Both the position numbers and the translations under genes were made by a program. A DNA stretch of 64,000 bases from Lachnoclostridium sp. Lineage in GTDB: Bacteria; Bacillota; Clostridia; Lachnospirales; Lachnospiraceae. A model generated the notes under the pieces. The model saw only the letters and a program-made list of their open reading frames with translations, did no database searches and had not been told where the DNA came from. The stretch covers positions 18,483 through 82,482 of the forward strand of contig JAETRR010000006.1 in the NCBI GenBank assembly GCA_021770065.1. The letters run 5' to 3'. Shown one piece after another: positions 53,606 to 61,939 of the stretch; position 1 is the first letter of the stretch; the number at the start of each line of letters is the position of its first letter.

Positions 53606-53657
53606 CAGCGCTATACATGAATGCATGTATGCTTTCCTTGTATAGCGCTGTTTTTTT
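53606..53657 (+). terminator. Rho-independent terminator
   Basis: A perfect 12-bp stem CAGCGCTATACA / TGTATAGCGCTG with a 21-base loop is followed by seven Ts. It splits the array into an upstream unit and an exporter-LarEBC unit. Confidence 0.88.
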
Positions 53658-53756
53658 ACCTTTTTTACAGGTATCTGCACCGTAAAAGTGTACCGGAGGA
53701 GATATTACGGAACTTTAAATCAGAAGAAGAGAAATCATTTTAGGGGAAGGATAAAA

Positions 53757-54539
53757 ATGTATGTTGTGTTTTTTCTGGTCAGTTTTCTGGCATCCGTTGC
53801 AGGAGCGATCTGCGGAATCGGAGGCGGCGTTATTATGAAGCCGCTCCTGGATGCCACAGGAGTTTTGAGTGTTTCGGCCATAAGCTTTCTTTCCGGCTGT
53901 ACCGTTTTGTCGATGGCAGTTATTTCTGTCGGAAGCTCCATGCGAAATAAAACGGTCTGCGTAAAGTTTGCGGTGACCCTGCCGCTCGCCGCAGGATCCG
54001 CAATCGGCGGTATCGCGGGAAAGGCTGTCTTTCAGAGTATCAAAAGCAGGGCCGCGGAAAATACGGTAGGATTGATTCAGGCGGCAGTCCTTCTTTTGAT
54101 TACGCTGATTACGTTTATCTATACTTTACAAAAGGACAAGGTGCATACATTAGCGCTTGAAAATATTCCTGTCTGTCTGGGTGTGGGGATATTGCTGGGA
54201 TTCTTTTCCTCCTTTTTGGGAATCGGGGGCGGCCCCATCAATTTAATGGTTTTGAGCTGCTTTTTTTCTATGGGCACGAAAGAGGCTGCGGTAAATTCGC
54301 TGTTTATAATTCTTGTATCCCAGGTTTTCAGCCTGATTCAGACGGTATTGACAGGAAATGTACCGGAGATTGAGGGGATGTTTCTGATCCTTATGACAGC
54401 CGGAGGAATTTTAGGCGGAAAAGCAGGGAGCGCCATTAACAGGAAAATCAGGGAGGAGCAGGTAAACCGTCTGTTTGAGGGGCTAATGGCTGTCATTATG
54501 CTGATCTGTGTGTATAATATGCTGCTGTTCTCCTCGTGA
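53757..54539 (+). CDS. TauE/SafE-family membrane exporter 2
   Basis: A 260-residue protein; the start at 53757 has GGGGAAGGA upstream. It has about eight TM helices and two inverted-repeat motifs, AGAICGIGGGVIMKPLLDAT and SSFLGIGGGPINLMVLSCFF, typical of the TauE/SafE family. It is clearly different from exporter 1, so two substrates, or import versus export, are possible. It is the first gene after the terminator at 53606, upstream of larE. Confidence 0.9.
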   Translation: MYVVFFLVSFLASVAGAICGIGGGVIMKPLLDATGVLSVSAISFLSGCTVLSMAVISVGSSMRNKTVCVKFAVTLPLAAGSAIGGIAGKAVFQSIKSRAAENTVGLIQAAVLLLITLITFIYTLQKDKVHTLALENIPVCLGVGILLGFFSSFLGIGGGPINLMVLSCFFSMGTKEAAVNSLFIILVSQVFSLIQTVLTGNVPEIEGMFLILMTAGGILGGKAGSAINRKIREEQVNRLFEGLMAVIMLICVYNMLLFSS

Positions 54540-54540
54540 C

Positions 54541-54638
54541 CGGCAGAATAACACGTTACTTTTCACACCCACGCCAATCACTTCGCTGATTGGCGTGGAG
54601 CCAATACAGTTATGGGGCCAACGCATAACACAGCTGCC
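54541..54638 (+). ncRNA. Structured intergenic element upstream of larE (three-stem junction)
   Basis: Starting two bases after the exporter stop, CGGCAG (54541-54546) pairs with CTGCCG (54633-54638) and encloses two perfect hairpins: CACGCCAATCA/TGATTGGCGTG (54570-54597, loop CTTCGC) and GTTATG/CATAAC around loop GGGCCAACG. TTTTCGTT follows the closing stem. The arrangement could be a metal-responsive or other leader RNA for the nickel-cofactor genes, a complex terminator, or a dispersed intergenic repeat. I do not recognise a named riboswitch consensus. Confidence 0.5.
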
Positions 54639-54732
54639 GTTTTCGTTAAAGACTGATTTTCCTTGCGGTTTTGGAATCAGCATGCTAGAATTTGATTAAA
54701 TGTCATAGGAAGGAATTTAAAAATACCAGGTA

Positions 54733-55548
54733 ATGGATACCCTGCATTTAAAATTACAGTTTTTAGAACAATATCTGAAAAATTTAGGGAGCGCTGCCGT
54801 TGCATTTTCCGGAGGTGTGGATTCTGCATTTTTGATGGCTGCGGCACATCGTGCGCTGGGGACGGCAGCAATTGCCGTGACGGCCCGTTCCTGTGCATTT
54901 CCCAAAAGAGAGCTTGAGGAAGCCCGCAAGCTGGCAGAAGCGGAAGGGATTTCCCATATGGAATTTGATTTCCGGGCCTTTCAGGTGGAAGAATTTGTTA
55001 ATAATCCGCCGGAACGCTGCTATTATTGTAAGTCTGCTATTTTGAAACAGATGAAGGAGATTGCAGAGGTGGAAGGGGTTGCGTGTGTCATAGAGGGGTC
55101 TAATGCAGATGATGAAAAGGACTATCGTCCCGGTGCAAAAGCTGTGTATGAGCAGGGAATTTTAAGCCCGCTAAAGGAAGCCGGGCTGACAAAAGAGGAG
55201 ATCCGTCTGCTTTCCAGAGAATGGGGTCTTCCCACCTGGAAGAAACAGTCGGCGGCCTGCCTGGCGTCCAGGTTTGCTTACGGAGAACCAATTACGGAAG
55301 AGAAGCTGTTTATGGTGGAACAGGCGGAAAACTACCTGCATGAACATGGCTTTGAACGGCTTCGGGTACGGATCCACGGAACTATGGCCAGGATTGAACT
55401 TTCGGATGATGATTTTCCAAGGGCTGTGGAACCGGAATTCCGTTATGAGGTGAGCAGGGTTTTTGGGAAGCTTGGATTTTCTTATGTAACACTGGATATG
55501 CAGGGGTACCGCATGGGAAGTATGAATGAGGTATTAAAAAGAGAGTAG
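54733..55548 (+). CDS. larE: LarE, ATP-dependent sacrificial sulfur transferase for nickel-pincer cofactor
   Basis: A 271-residue PP-loop enzyme. AFSGGVDSAFLMAA is the ATP-pyrophosphatase loop, PPERCYYCKSAILKQM and EGSNADDEKDYRPG are family hallmarks, and Cys176 (KQSAACLASRFAYGEP) falls at the same number as the sacrificed cysteine of Lactobacillus plantarum LarE. No further Cys occurs downstream, so it looks like the sacrificial type rather than the iron-sulfur type. It adds sulfur atoms to the pyridinium biscarboxylate precursor. Confidence 0.93.
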   Translation: MDTLHLKLQFLEQYLKNLGSAAVAFSGGVDSAFLMAAAHRALGTAAIAVTARSCAFPKRELEEARKLAEAEGISHMEFDFRAFQVEEFVNNPPERCYYCKSAILKQMKEIAEVEGVACVIEGSNADDEKDYRPGAKAVYEQGILSPLKEAGLTKEEIRLLSREWGLPTWKKQSAACLASRFAYGEPITEEKLFMVEQAENYLHEHGFERLRVRIHGTMARIELSDDDFPRAVEPEFRYEVSRVFGKLGFSYVTLDMQGYRMGSMNEVLKRE

Positions 55549-55557
55549 GGACAGACC

Positions 55558-56313
55558 ATGGATGTAGCAGAACTATTAAGACAGGTAAAAGAAGGCTCTG
55601 TCAGCATAGAAGCGGCGGAAAAAGAGCTTAAGAAGCTGCCTTATGAGGATCTGGGCTTTGCAAAGCTTGATCATCACAGAAAGATCCGCCAGGGCTTTGA
55701 GGAAGTGATCTACTGCAGCGGAAAGGCGACGGAGCATCTGGTGAAAATCTATCGGACACTGGCAGAGGAGGGCATCAATGTGCTGGGGACCAGGGCCAGC
55801 CGGGAACAGTATGAGGCAGTACGGGAGGCTGTGCCCGGGGTGATCTACGATCCGATATCCGGAATATTAAAGGCAGAGAGACAAAGAAAAGAGCGGATTG
55901 GAAAGATTGTCGTGTGCACAGGCGGAACTGCGGATGTTCCGGTTGCGGAAGAGGCGGCTCAGACAGCAGAATTTTTCGGCACACAGGTGCTCCGCCTTTT
56001 TGACGTGGGAGTGGCGGGGATTCACCGCCTGCTTTCCAACATGGATGCTTTTGAGGGAGCAAGCTGCGTGATTGCGGCGGCCGGCATGGAGGGAGCTCTG
56101 GCGGGCGTGGTTGCGGGCCTGGTGGAGGTGCCGGTAATTGCGGTGCCGACCTCTGTGGGATACGGAGCCAGCTTCCACGGCCTTTCGGCATTGCTGACAA
56201 TGCTGAATTCCTGTGCGAACGGGATCACGGTTGTGAATATCGATAACGGTTATGGAGCGGCATATGTAGCGACGCAGATAAACCGGCTTGCGGTTCAGGG
56301 ATTAGGAAATTGA
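55558..56313 (+). CDS. larB: LarB, nickel-pincer cofactor biosynthesis carboxylase/hydrolase
   Basis: A 251-residue protein starting nine bases after larE. Its C-terminal half is AIR-carboxylase-like (VVCTGGTADVPVAEEAAQTA, VGVAGIHRLLSN, VIAAAGMEGALAGVVAGLVE, VPTSVGYGASFHGLSALLTM). The N-terminal EDLGFAKLDHHRKIRQGFEE is the LarB signature. LarB carboxylates nicotinic acid adenine dinucleotide and hydrolyses the phosphoanhydride, the first step toward the pincer cofactor. Confidence 0.95.
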   Translation: MDVAELLRQVKEGSVSIEAAEKELKKLPYEDLGFAKLDHHRKIRQGFEEVIYCSGKATEHLVKIYRTLAEEGINVLGTRASREQYEAVREAVPGVIYDPISGILKAERQRKERIGKIVVCTGGTADVPVAEEAAQTAEFFGTQVLRLFDVGVAGIHRLLSNMDAFEGASCVIAAAGMEGALAGVVAGLVEVPVIAVPTSVGYGASFHGLSALLTMLNSCANGITVVNIDNGYGAAYVATQINRLAVQGLGN

Positions 56314-56325
56314 AGGAGGAATGAC

Positions 56326-57555
56326 ATGCAGGGAAAAACATTATATCTGGAATGCTATTCCGGAATCAGCGGCGACATGACGGCAGCGGCCCTTCTGGAT
56401 CTGGGGGCGACCGAAGAAAATCTTCGGAAAACCCTGGAAAAATTGCCGCTGGACGGTTATGAGCTGCGGATAGGAAGAGTTCAGAAATCCGGGCTGGACG
56501 CCTGCGATTTTGATGTAATACTGGAAGAAGATCATGTACACAGCCATGAGGCATGTCCGCATGCACATCAGGAGCATGGGGCATATACGCACACGCATGA
56601 GCACCGGACCTGGAAGGATATTGCACAGATGCTGGAGGGGGCGGATTTAAAGCCGAGAGTCCTGGAACTCTCCAGACAGATGTTCCGGATTGTTGCGGAG
56701 GCGGAGGGAAAAGTCCATGGCCGTCCTGCGGATGAAGTCCATTTCCATGAGGTTGGAGCCGTAGATTCTATTGTTGACATTGTATCGGCTGCGGCATGTA
56801 TGGAGGAACTGGGAATCAATAAAGTTGTGGTATCCGATATCTGGGAAGGACAGGGGCATGTGCACTGCCAGCACGGCATTCTGCCGGTCCCGGTTCCCGC
56901 AGTCCTGCAGATTGCGGCCGGCCATGGGCTGACCATTAAGCAGACGGAGCAGCAGGGAGAGATGGTAACACCGACGGGAGCGGCAGTCGCAGCCCTGTCA
57001 GAGGGGAAGAAGCCCGATAGATTTACGATCGAAAAGATTGGGCTTGGAGCCGGAAAAAGGGAATATCCCAGGGCCAATGTACTGCGTGCCATGCTGATCA
57101 ATGAGATACAGGAGCCGGAAGAGAGTCTCTGGATGCTGGAGAGTAATATTGATGACTGTTCCGGGGAGGCACTGGGGTATGCGATGGAGTGCCTGCTGGA
57201 AGCCGGGGCCAGAGACGTGTTTTTCACACCTGTTTATATGAAAAAGAACCGGCCGGCCTGTCAGCTGTCCGTACTCTGTGACGAAGAACAGGTTGGAGAA
57301 ATGAATGCCGTTTTATTCCGGGAGACAACGACAATCGGGGTGCGCCGCCACCCTGTAAAGCGGGATGTTTTAGAACGCCGGGGAGAAGAGATTTTGACGG
57401 ATTACGGACCGGTGAAGGTGAAGGTGTGCCTTCTTGACGGGAAGGAACTTTACTATCCGGAGTATGAAAGCGTGAAAAAGCTGGCCAGAGACCATGGGAC
57501 GGCCTATAAGGAAATGTACCGGCTGGTGACAGAACAGGTATGCGATAAAAAATAA
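56326..57555 (+). CDS. larC: LarC, nickel insertase, single uninterrupted frame
   Basis: A 409-residue protein with the N-terminal YLECYSGISGDMTAAALLDL, a histidine-rich metal-binding stretch (about residues 70-93), EVHFHEVGAVDSIVDIVSAA, and a C-terminal domain (LESNIDDCSGEALGYAME, VRRHPVKRDVLERRGEE). It inserts nickel into the pincer nucleotide using CTP. In L. plantarum the gene is read through a programmed frameshift; here both halves are one continuous frame. Confidence 0.95.
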   Translation: MQGKTLYLECYSGISGDMTAAALLDLGATEENLRKTLEKLPLDGYELRIGRVQKSGLDACDFDVILEEDHVHSHEACPHAHQEHGAYTHTHEHRTWKDIAQMLEGADLKPRVLELSRQMFRIVAEAEGKVHGRPADEVHFHEVGAVDSIVDIVSAAACMEELGINKVVVSDIWEGQGHVHCQHGILPVPVPAVLQIAAGHGLTIKQTEQQGEMVTPTGAAVAALSEGKKPDRFTIEKIGLGAGKREYPRANVLRAMLINEIQEPEESLWMLESNIDDCSGEALGYAMECLLEAGARDVFFTPVYMKKNRPACQLSVLCDEEQVGEMNAVLFRETTTIGVRRHPVKRDVLERRGEEILTDYGPVKVKVCLLDGKELYYPEYESVKKLARDHGTAYKEMYRLVTEQVCDKK

Positions 57556-57559
57556 CCCT

Positions 57560-57587
57560 TTGATTTTTTTCCAAAATGTGTTATATT
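57560..57587 (+). promoter_or_regulatory. Likely rho promoter
   Basis: TTGATT (57560-57565), a 16-base spacer and TATATT (57582-57587) predict a leader of about 140 bases before the rho start. The leader holds short hairpins (for example TCGT-TTG-ACGA and CGCC/GGCG), a length suitable for autoregulation. Confidence 0.5.
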
Positions 57588-57733
57588 CAAGGTGTCATCG
57601 TTTGACGACAATGGAATATCGTATTTCAGCATCAAATTCGCCGAAAGTTTCTGGCGGTTATTCCCGAGAAAAATATGTTTCAATTAAGTGTACGATTGAA
57701 GAACAGACAAAATGAGAAAAGAGGAGGACAAGC

Positions 57734-59110
57734 ATGACAAAAGAGCAGTATGAATCCCTTCCGCTTACAGAGCTTAAGGAGATTGCAAAAGCAAGAGGTC
57801 TGAAGGGTACCTCTATTATGAAAAAGGCTGATCTGATTCAGCTGATGCTGGAGAAGGACGCAGAACAGAGACCGCGGAAGATGCCGGAGAAAGCGCCGGA
57901 GCATACGGCAGAGCGTGCCGAGAAAACAACAGAACGAACAGCAGAGCGTCCTGTAAGTGCTCCTCAGGACATGTCCCAGCTGGACAGCGGCCAGGTAGCC
58001 AACGGGATTCTGGAGGTGCTTGCGGACGGATACGGTTTTATCCGAAGCGCCAATTATCTTCCGGGCGAAAATGATATTTACATTAATCCGGCTATGATCC
58101 GCCGTTATAACCTGAAGACAGGGGATATCCTCTGCGGCAATGTAAAGGTCCGCACTCAGACAGAGAAGTTTGCGGCTTTGCTGTATCTTAAGTCGGTAAA
58201 CGGTTATCGGCCGGAGGATGCGGCGAGAAGGCGCAGCTTTGAGGATCTGACGCCGATTTTTCCAAATTCCCGGATTTATCTGGAGCGCTCGGGCGGCAGC
58301 ATGGCTATGCGTATTGTAGATCTTATCTCGCCTATCGGCAAGGGACAGCGCGGTATGATTGTGTCCCCTCCCAAGGCCGGCAAGACGACACTTCTCAAAG
58401 ATGTGGCAAAGTCTATCACAAAAAATCATCCGGATATGCAGCTTCTGATTCTTCTGATTGACGAGCGCCCGGAGGAGGTTACGGATATCAGAGAGGCAAT
58501 TGCCGGGCCCAATGTCGAAGTTATTTATTCTACTTTTGACGAGCTTCCGGAGCATCATAAGCGTGTGGCGGAGATGGTGATTGAACGGGCAAAACGCCTC
58601 GTGGAGCATAAAAAAGACGTAGTGATTCTTCTGGACAGTATTACAAGGCTGGCGAGGGCCTATAATCTTACGGTTCCGCCAAGCGGACGTACCCTGTCCG
58701 GCGGCCTCGATCCGGCCGCCCTGCATATGCCGAAGCGGTTCTTCGGCGCCGCCCGTAATATGAGGGAGGGCGGCAGTCTGACGATTCTTGCGACAGCACT
58801 GGTAGAGACGGGCAGCAAGATGGATGACGTGATTTATGAGGAGTTCAAAGGTACCGGCAATATGGAGCTGGTGCTGAACCGCAAGCTGCAGGAAAAGAGA
58901 GTATTTCCGGCTATTGATATTCCGAAATCCGGAACCCGGAGGGAAGATCTGCTGCTGACTGCGGAAGAACTGGAGGGAATGGATATTGTACGTAAAGGGC
59001 TGAACGGCCTGAAAGCGGACGAGGCAGTGGAGAATGTGCTGAATATGTTTGCACGTACCAGGTTTAACAGTGAGTTTATACAGACTGTTAAGAAAACAAA
59101 GCTTGTATAG
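57734..59110 (+). CDS. rho: Transcription termination factor Rho
   Basis: A 458-residue hexameric RNA helicase: the Rho_N helical domain ([20 protein letters not shown]), a short charged Glu/Arg/Thr insert (about 40-75), the cold-shock-like RNA-binding domain ([20 protein letters not shown]), then the ATPase with Walker A ([17 protein letters not shown]), Walker B ([15 protein letters not shown]) and RNA-binding loops ([31 protein letters not shown]). It is preceded by GAGGAGGAC and sits in its own transcription unit. Confidence 0.97.
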   Translation: MTKEQYESLPLTELKEIAKARGLKGTSIMKKADLIQLMLEKDAEQRPRKMPEKAPEHTAERAEKTTERTAERPVSAPQDMSQLDSGQVANGILEVLADGYGFIRSANYLPGENDIYINPAMIRRYNLKTGDILCGNVKVRTQTEKFAALLYLKSVNGYRPEDAARRRSFEDLTPIFPNSRIYLERSGGSMAMRIVDLISPIGKGQRGMIVSPPKAGKTTLLKDVAKSITKNHPDMQLLILLIDERPEEVTDIREAIAGPNVEVIYSTFDELPEHHKRVAEMVIERAKRLVEHKKDVVILLDSITRLARAYNLTVPPSGRTLSGGLDPAALHMPKRFFGAARNMREGGSLTILATALVETGSKMDDVIYEEFKGTGNMELVLNRKLQEKRVFPAIDIPKSGTRREDLLLTAEELEGMDIVRKGLNGLKADEAVENVLNMFARTRFNSEFIQTVKKTKLV

Positions 59111-59163
59111 CAAGTAACCAAAGATCTGCCATAAACTGACAAATTTTTTGTCATATGGAGCCA

Positions 59164-59192
59164 TTGACTTTTTGGGGGAGCTGTATTAAAAT
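59164..59192 (+). promoter_or_regulatory. Strong sigma-A promoter in the gap after rho
   Basis: TTGACT (59164-59169), a 17-base spacer and TAAAAT (59187-59192). No credible gene follows on this strand before a terminator 40-75 bases downstream. Confidence 0.6.
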
Positions 59193-59198
59193 AATATC

Positions 59199-59269
59199 AA
59201 CAAAAGATACTACATAAAGTACAAATGATAACAAGGGCGCTACCAATTCCCATGGTAACGTCCTTTTTG
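59199..59269 (+). ncRNA. Candidate small RNA of about 70 nt
   Basis: The region between the promoter at 59164 and a terminator hairpin (AGGGCGCTACC at 59234-59244 with GGTAACGTCCT at 59254-59264, one mismatch and one G-T pair, then TTTT) would make a short transcript. No plausible protein is encoded. The rest of the 59111-59496 gap holds nothing else I can support on this strand. The hairpin may alternatively serve as the rho operon terminator. Confidence 0.4.
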
Positions 59270-59465
59270 TGTCTTTTGTTTAGGGCAGCAGCCCTATCTC
59301 TCCCTTTTATGTCAGATATGGGATTCCGGGCAGCAGTTTTCATATGCAGCCGGAATCTTGTGTCTGATTTTTTCAGACAATGGTTAGTTACGTCATATAT
59401 TCTATATTTTTATATTCTTCAAGTATCCCATTAACTTTTGGTCAGAAATTTTGTCAAGGAAATAA

Positions 59466-59490
59466 AAAAGTACCGTAAACACGGTACTTT
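59466..59490 (-). terminator. Terminator of the tRNA operon (minus strand)
   Basis: Read on the minus strand, AAAGTACCGTG and its complement form a stem followed by six Ts (plus-strand 59466-59490), just downstream of tRNA-Val. Confidence 0.88.
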
Positions 59491-59496
59491 TAGAAG

Positions 59497-59570
59497 TGGA
59501 AGCAATGGGGCTCGAACCCATGACCTCTCGCGTGTGAGGCGAACGCTCATCCCGGCTGAGCTATGCTTCC
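59497..59570 (-). tRNA. tRNA-Val (CAC anticodon)
   Basis: The minus-strand sequence folds as a full cloverleaf: acceptor GGAAGCA/TGCTTCC with discriminator A, D-stem GCTC/GAGC, anticodon stem TTCGC/GCGAG with loop CTCACAC giving anticodon CAC (reads GUG), and T-arm ATGGG-TTCGAGC-CCCAT. CCA is not encoded. Confidence 0.93.
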
Positions 59571-59666
59571 CTATGTGCCTCAGAAAATACACCGGTATAT
59601 CAGGCTGCTTCTTTGGCGCAGGCACGGAAAAACTCTTTACAGGTAATGAGTTCCCCGATACCAGAA

Positions 59667-59739
59667 TGGACCCGAAGGGATTCGAACCCTCGACCTCCGC
59701 GTTGCGAACGCGGCGCTCTCCCAACTGAGCCACGAGCCC
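59667..59739 (-). tRNA. tRNA-Ala (CGC anticodon)
   Basis: Minus-strand cloverleaf: acceptor GGGCTCG/CGGGTCC with discriminator A and the alanine identity pair G3:U70, D-stem GCTC/GAGC, anticodon stem CCGCG/CGCGG with loop TTCGCAA (anticodon CGC, reads GCG), and T-arm GAGGG-TTCGAAT-CCCTT. It is transcribed ahead of tRNA-Val, 96 bases away. CCA is not encoded. Confidence 0.93.
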
Positions 59740-59766
59740 TTTTGATTTCATTCCCCTGTAAATTTT

Positions 59767-59794
59767 ATTTTACTACTTTACGGAAGAAAATCAA
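59767..59794 (-). promoter_or_regulatory. Promoter of the tRNA operon (minus strand)
   Basis: On the minus strand TTGATT (plus 59789-59794) and TAAAAT (plus 59767-59772) are separated by 16 bases, about 28 bases before tRNA-Ala. Confidence 0.6.
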
Positions 59795-59812
59795 GATCTT
59801 TTTTACATTCCC

Positions 59813-61204
59813 CTATTTCTTATCGGCAGCCTTCACCAGCTTCACGGTAGTCCCTCCGAGCAGGAACAATGCAACCAGGTTGGGAATAGACATCAGCCCG
59901 TTGAAAGTTTCCGCAATACTCCAAAGCAGCCCCAGATTCACTGTGGCACCCAGGATCGCCACCGCCGAGTAAACCAGCATAAAGGGTTTATTCGCCTTAG
60001 AGCCGAACAAGAACTCCATACACCGTGTCCCGTAAAGGCCCCATCCGAGAATGGTAGAAAACGCAAAGCAGCAGAGAGCCACAGCCGTAAAAATCGATAC
60101 CCAGTTCCCATAGGTGGCAGTAAATCCGCTGATGGTAAGCTCCGCACCTGCGGCCTCCCCGTAGCCTACCGGCACGCCGCTGCACAGGATTACCAGAGCC
60201 GTAGTGGTGCAGATAACGATGGTGTCCATAAACACTTCAAATATACCGAAATATCCCTGCTTTACCGGGTCGCTGGTATCCGCCGCCGCATGGGCAATGG
60301 AGCCGGTGCCGAGTCCGGCCTCGTTAGAGAAAATACCTCGGGAAACACCTTTCTGCATACTTAAGAACATGGTTCCCACAACACCGCCCGTAACGGCAGA
60401 GGGTGCGAAAGCGCCTTGGAAGATAGAAGCAAAAACCTTCGGAACATTCTGAATATGTACCGCAATTACACCGATGGCAAGAATGACATAGAATACGGCC
60501 ATAAAAGGCACCAGCCGTTCCGTCACCCGTCCGATCCGCTTGATGCCGCCTAAAAGAATCAAAGCAACCAGAACCATAATCACAATTCCGATAATCAGAT
60601 TTACGGTGCTTACGGAGCTGGAAGAAATTACATTGTAATTCAAAAGGGCCGTATTGACAGCCGTAGTAATTGTATTTACCTGGGTGGCGTTACCCGTACC
60701 AAATACGGTCAGGACACCGAGAACGGAAAATATTACGGCAAGCCATTTCCATTTTGGCCCCAGTCCGTTCTTAATATAATACATCGGGCCGCCTACCCAG
60801 TCGCCGTGTTTATTCTTTTCCCGGAAATGCACGGCAAGGGTAACCTCAGAAAATTTTGTACACATGCCGAGCAAAGCGGAAATCCACATCCAGAACACCG
60901 CTCCAGGGCCGCCGATGGCGATAGCTCCGGCTACGCCGGCGATATTTCCGGTGCCCACGGTGGCGGCCAGAGCCGTACAGACAGCCTGGAACGGCGTCAC
61001 TGCACCCTCTGCGGCATCTGATCTGGCAAAAATTTTTCCAATGGTCACCCGAAAAGTATGGCCGAACCTGCGAAACTGGATAAAACGGGTGCGGCAGCTT
61101 AAATAAAGTCCCACACCGATAATGCAGACCATAGCCGGGACTCCCCAGACAATACTGTTAACTGTACTGTTAATGTCTGTAATCGCCTGTAGCATCGTAT
61201 TCAC
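59813..61204 (-). CDS. AGCS-family alanine/glycine:cation symporter
   Basis: A 463-residue polytopic protein with about ten to eleven TM helices. The family signatures are CTALAATVGTGNIAGVAGAI with the adjacent GGPGAVFWMWISALLGM, KFSEVTLAVHFREKN, GGPMYYIKNGLGPKWKWLA, and FSNEAGLGTGSIAHAAADT. It imports alanine, glycine or another neutral amino acid with Na+ or H+. It is a single gene; the 347-base gap to the V-ATPase operon holds its upstream region on this strand. Confidence 0.93.
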   Translation of the reverse strand: MNTMLQAITDINSTVNSIVWGVPAMVCIIGVGLYLSCRTRFIQFRRFGHTFRVTIGKIFARSDAAEGAVTPFQAVCTALAATVGTGNIAGVAGAIAIGGPGAVFWMWISALLGMCTKFSEVTLAVHFREKNKHGDWVGGPMYYIKNGLGPKWKWLAVIFSVLGVLTVFGTGNATQVNTITTAVNTALLNYNVISSSSVSTVNLIIGIVIMVLVALILLGGIKRIGRVTERLVPFMAVFYVILAIGVIAVHIQNVPKVFASIFQGAFAPSAVTGGVVGTMFLSMQKGVSRGIFSNEAGLGTGSIAHAAADTSDPVKQGYFGIFEVFMDTIVICTTTALVILCSGVPVGYGEAAGAELTISGFTATYGNWVSIFTAVALCCFAFSTILGWGLYGTRCMEFLFGSKANKPFMLVYSAVAILGATVNLGLLWSIAETFNGLMSIPNLVALFLLGGTTVKLVKAADKK

Positions 61205-61464
61205 TCCTCACATCATTCCCATAAATTGCCGGATAATCAGCTGTTTTTAATCATAGCATACTTTTTTGCCGGTGTACAAGAAAATATGTAATTTTGTGAA
61301 TAAAAAATTCTGCGGATTTAAATACACGACATTAAAGAACAAAAGCAGCGCTTCGGCAGAGGATTTCAGAGACCGATGCTGTATGCCGTCTCGTGCGGCC
61401 GGTGCAATCGTCTAAATTATCGCAAAAATCGGGCAGATATCAGACAAAATTGCTGATTTGCACA

Positions 61465-61493
61465 TTGACTAACAATTGAGAAAATGCTAATAT
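61465..61493 (+). promoter_or_regulatory. Sigma-A promoter of the V-type ATPase operon
   Basis: TTGACT (61465-61470), a 17-base spacer and TAATAT (61488-61493), about 60 bases before the first GTG start. The rest of the 61205-61551 gap shows no further gene. Confidence 0.65.
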
Positions 61494-61551
61494 TTAAGGG
61501 ATATGTAAAGAAATAATTTACATGAATTGAGAAAGAACAGGTGGTGATTGA

Positions 61552-61860
61552 GTGGTTCAGGAAGCAGTTCATGCTGTGAAGGAAGCGGAAGCCCAGGCAG
61601 AAGCAATCTTAAAAGAAGCCCAGGAACAGAGCGAGGGGCTTATTGCCAAGGCAAAGGAAGAAGCCCAGGCGATTCGTGAAAAGGCTGCTGCCCAGGCAAA
61701 AGAGCAGGAAGCTCTGCGCATGCAGGCAGCCAGGGATTCGGGAAGTAAGATCCTGGAGGAAGCTGCCGCCAAAGCACAGAAAGAAGCCGATGCGTTGAAA
61801 GCTCTTGCGGCACGGGAGGAAGCGAAAGCAGTACAGGCCGTAACTTCTGAACTCATATAA
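61552..61860 (+). CDS. V-type ATPase peripheral stalk subunit G/H-like
   Basis: A 102-residue, almost entirely helical protein rich in Ala, Glu, Lys and Gln with coiled-coil heptads (EAQAEAILKEAQEQSEGLIA and later repeats). The start is a GTG at 61552; an in-frame stop directly precedes it and GGTGGTGA serves as the ribosome binding site. Size and position before subunit I match AhaH/NtpF-type stalk subunits, which form the stator with subunit E. Confidence 0.8.
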   Translation: MVQEAVHAVKEAEAQAEAILKEAQEQSEGLIAKAKEEAQAIREKAAAQAKEQEALRMQAARDSGSKILEEAAAKAQKEADALKALAAREEAKAVQAVTSELI

Positions 61861-61874
61861 TAAGGGCTGACGCA

Positions 61875-61939
61875 GGCAGATCAAGGAAACGCCCTACGGG
61901 CATACCTTTATGCCCTGAAAAATGGGCAGATCAAGGAAA
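61875..61939 (+). repeat. 15-bp direct repeat flanking a hairpin in the V-ATPase operon
   Basis: GGCAGATCAAGGAAA occurs at 61875-61889 and again at 61925-61939. Between the copies, GGGCATA-CCTT-TATGCCC (61898-61915) forms a perfect 7-bp hairpin. The unit separates two ATPase genes. Confidence 0.7.

Noticed and set aside
54541..54638. A known NiCo-type riboswitch for the nickel-cofactor genes
   Set aside because: The location and several stems are attractive, but I could not match the conserved junction sequence of that class, so it is reported only as a structured element.
57680..59164. A 494-codon open frame antisense to rho
   Set aside because: rho is complete and conserved on the plus strand; the antisense frame has no recognisable domain.
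59225..59434. Possible 69-residue hydrophobic protein after rho
   Set aside because: The ATG falls within the terminator hairpin of the candidate small RNA, no ribosome binding site is present, and the translation is not protein-like.
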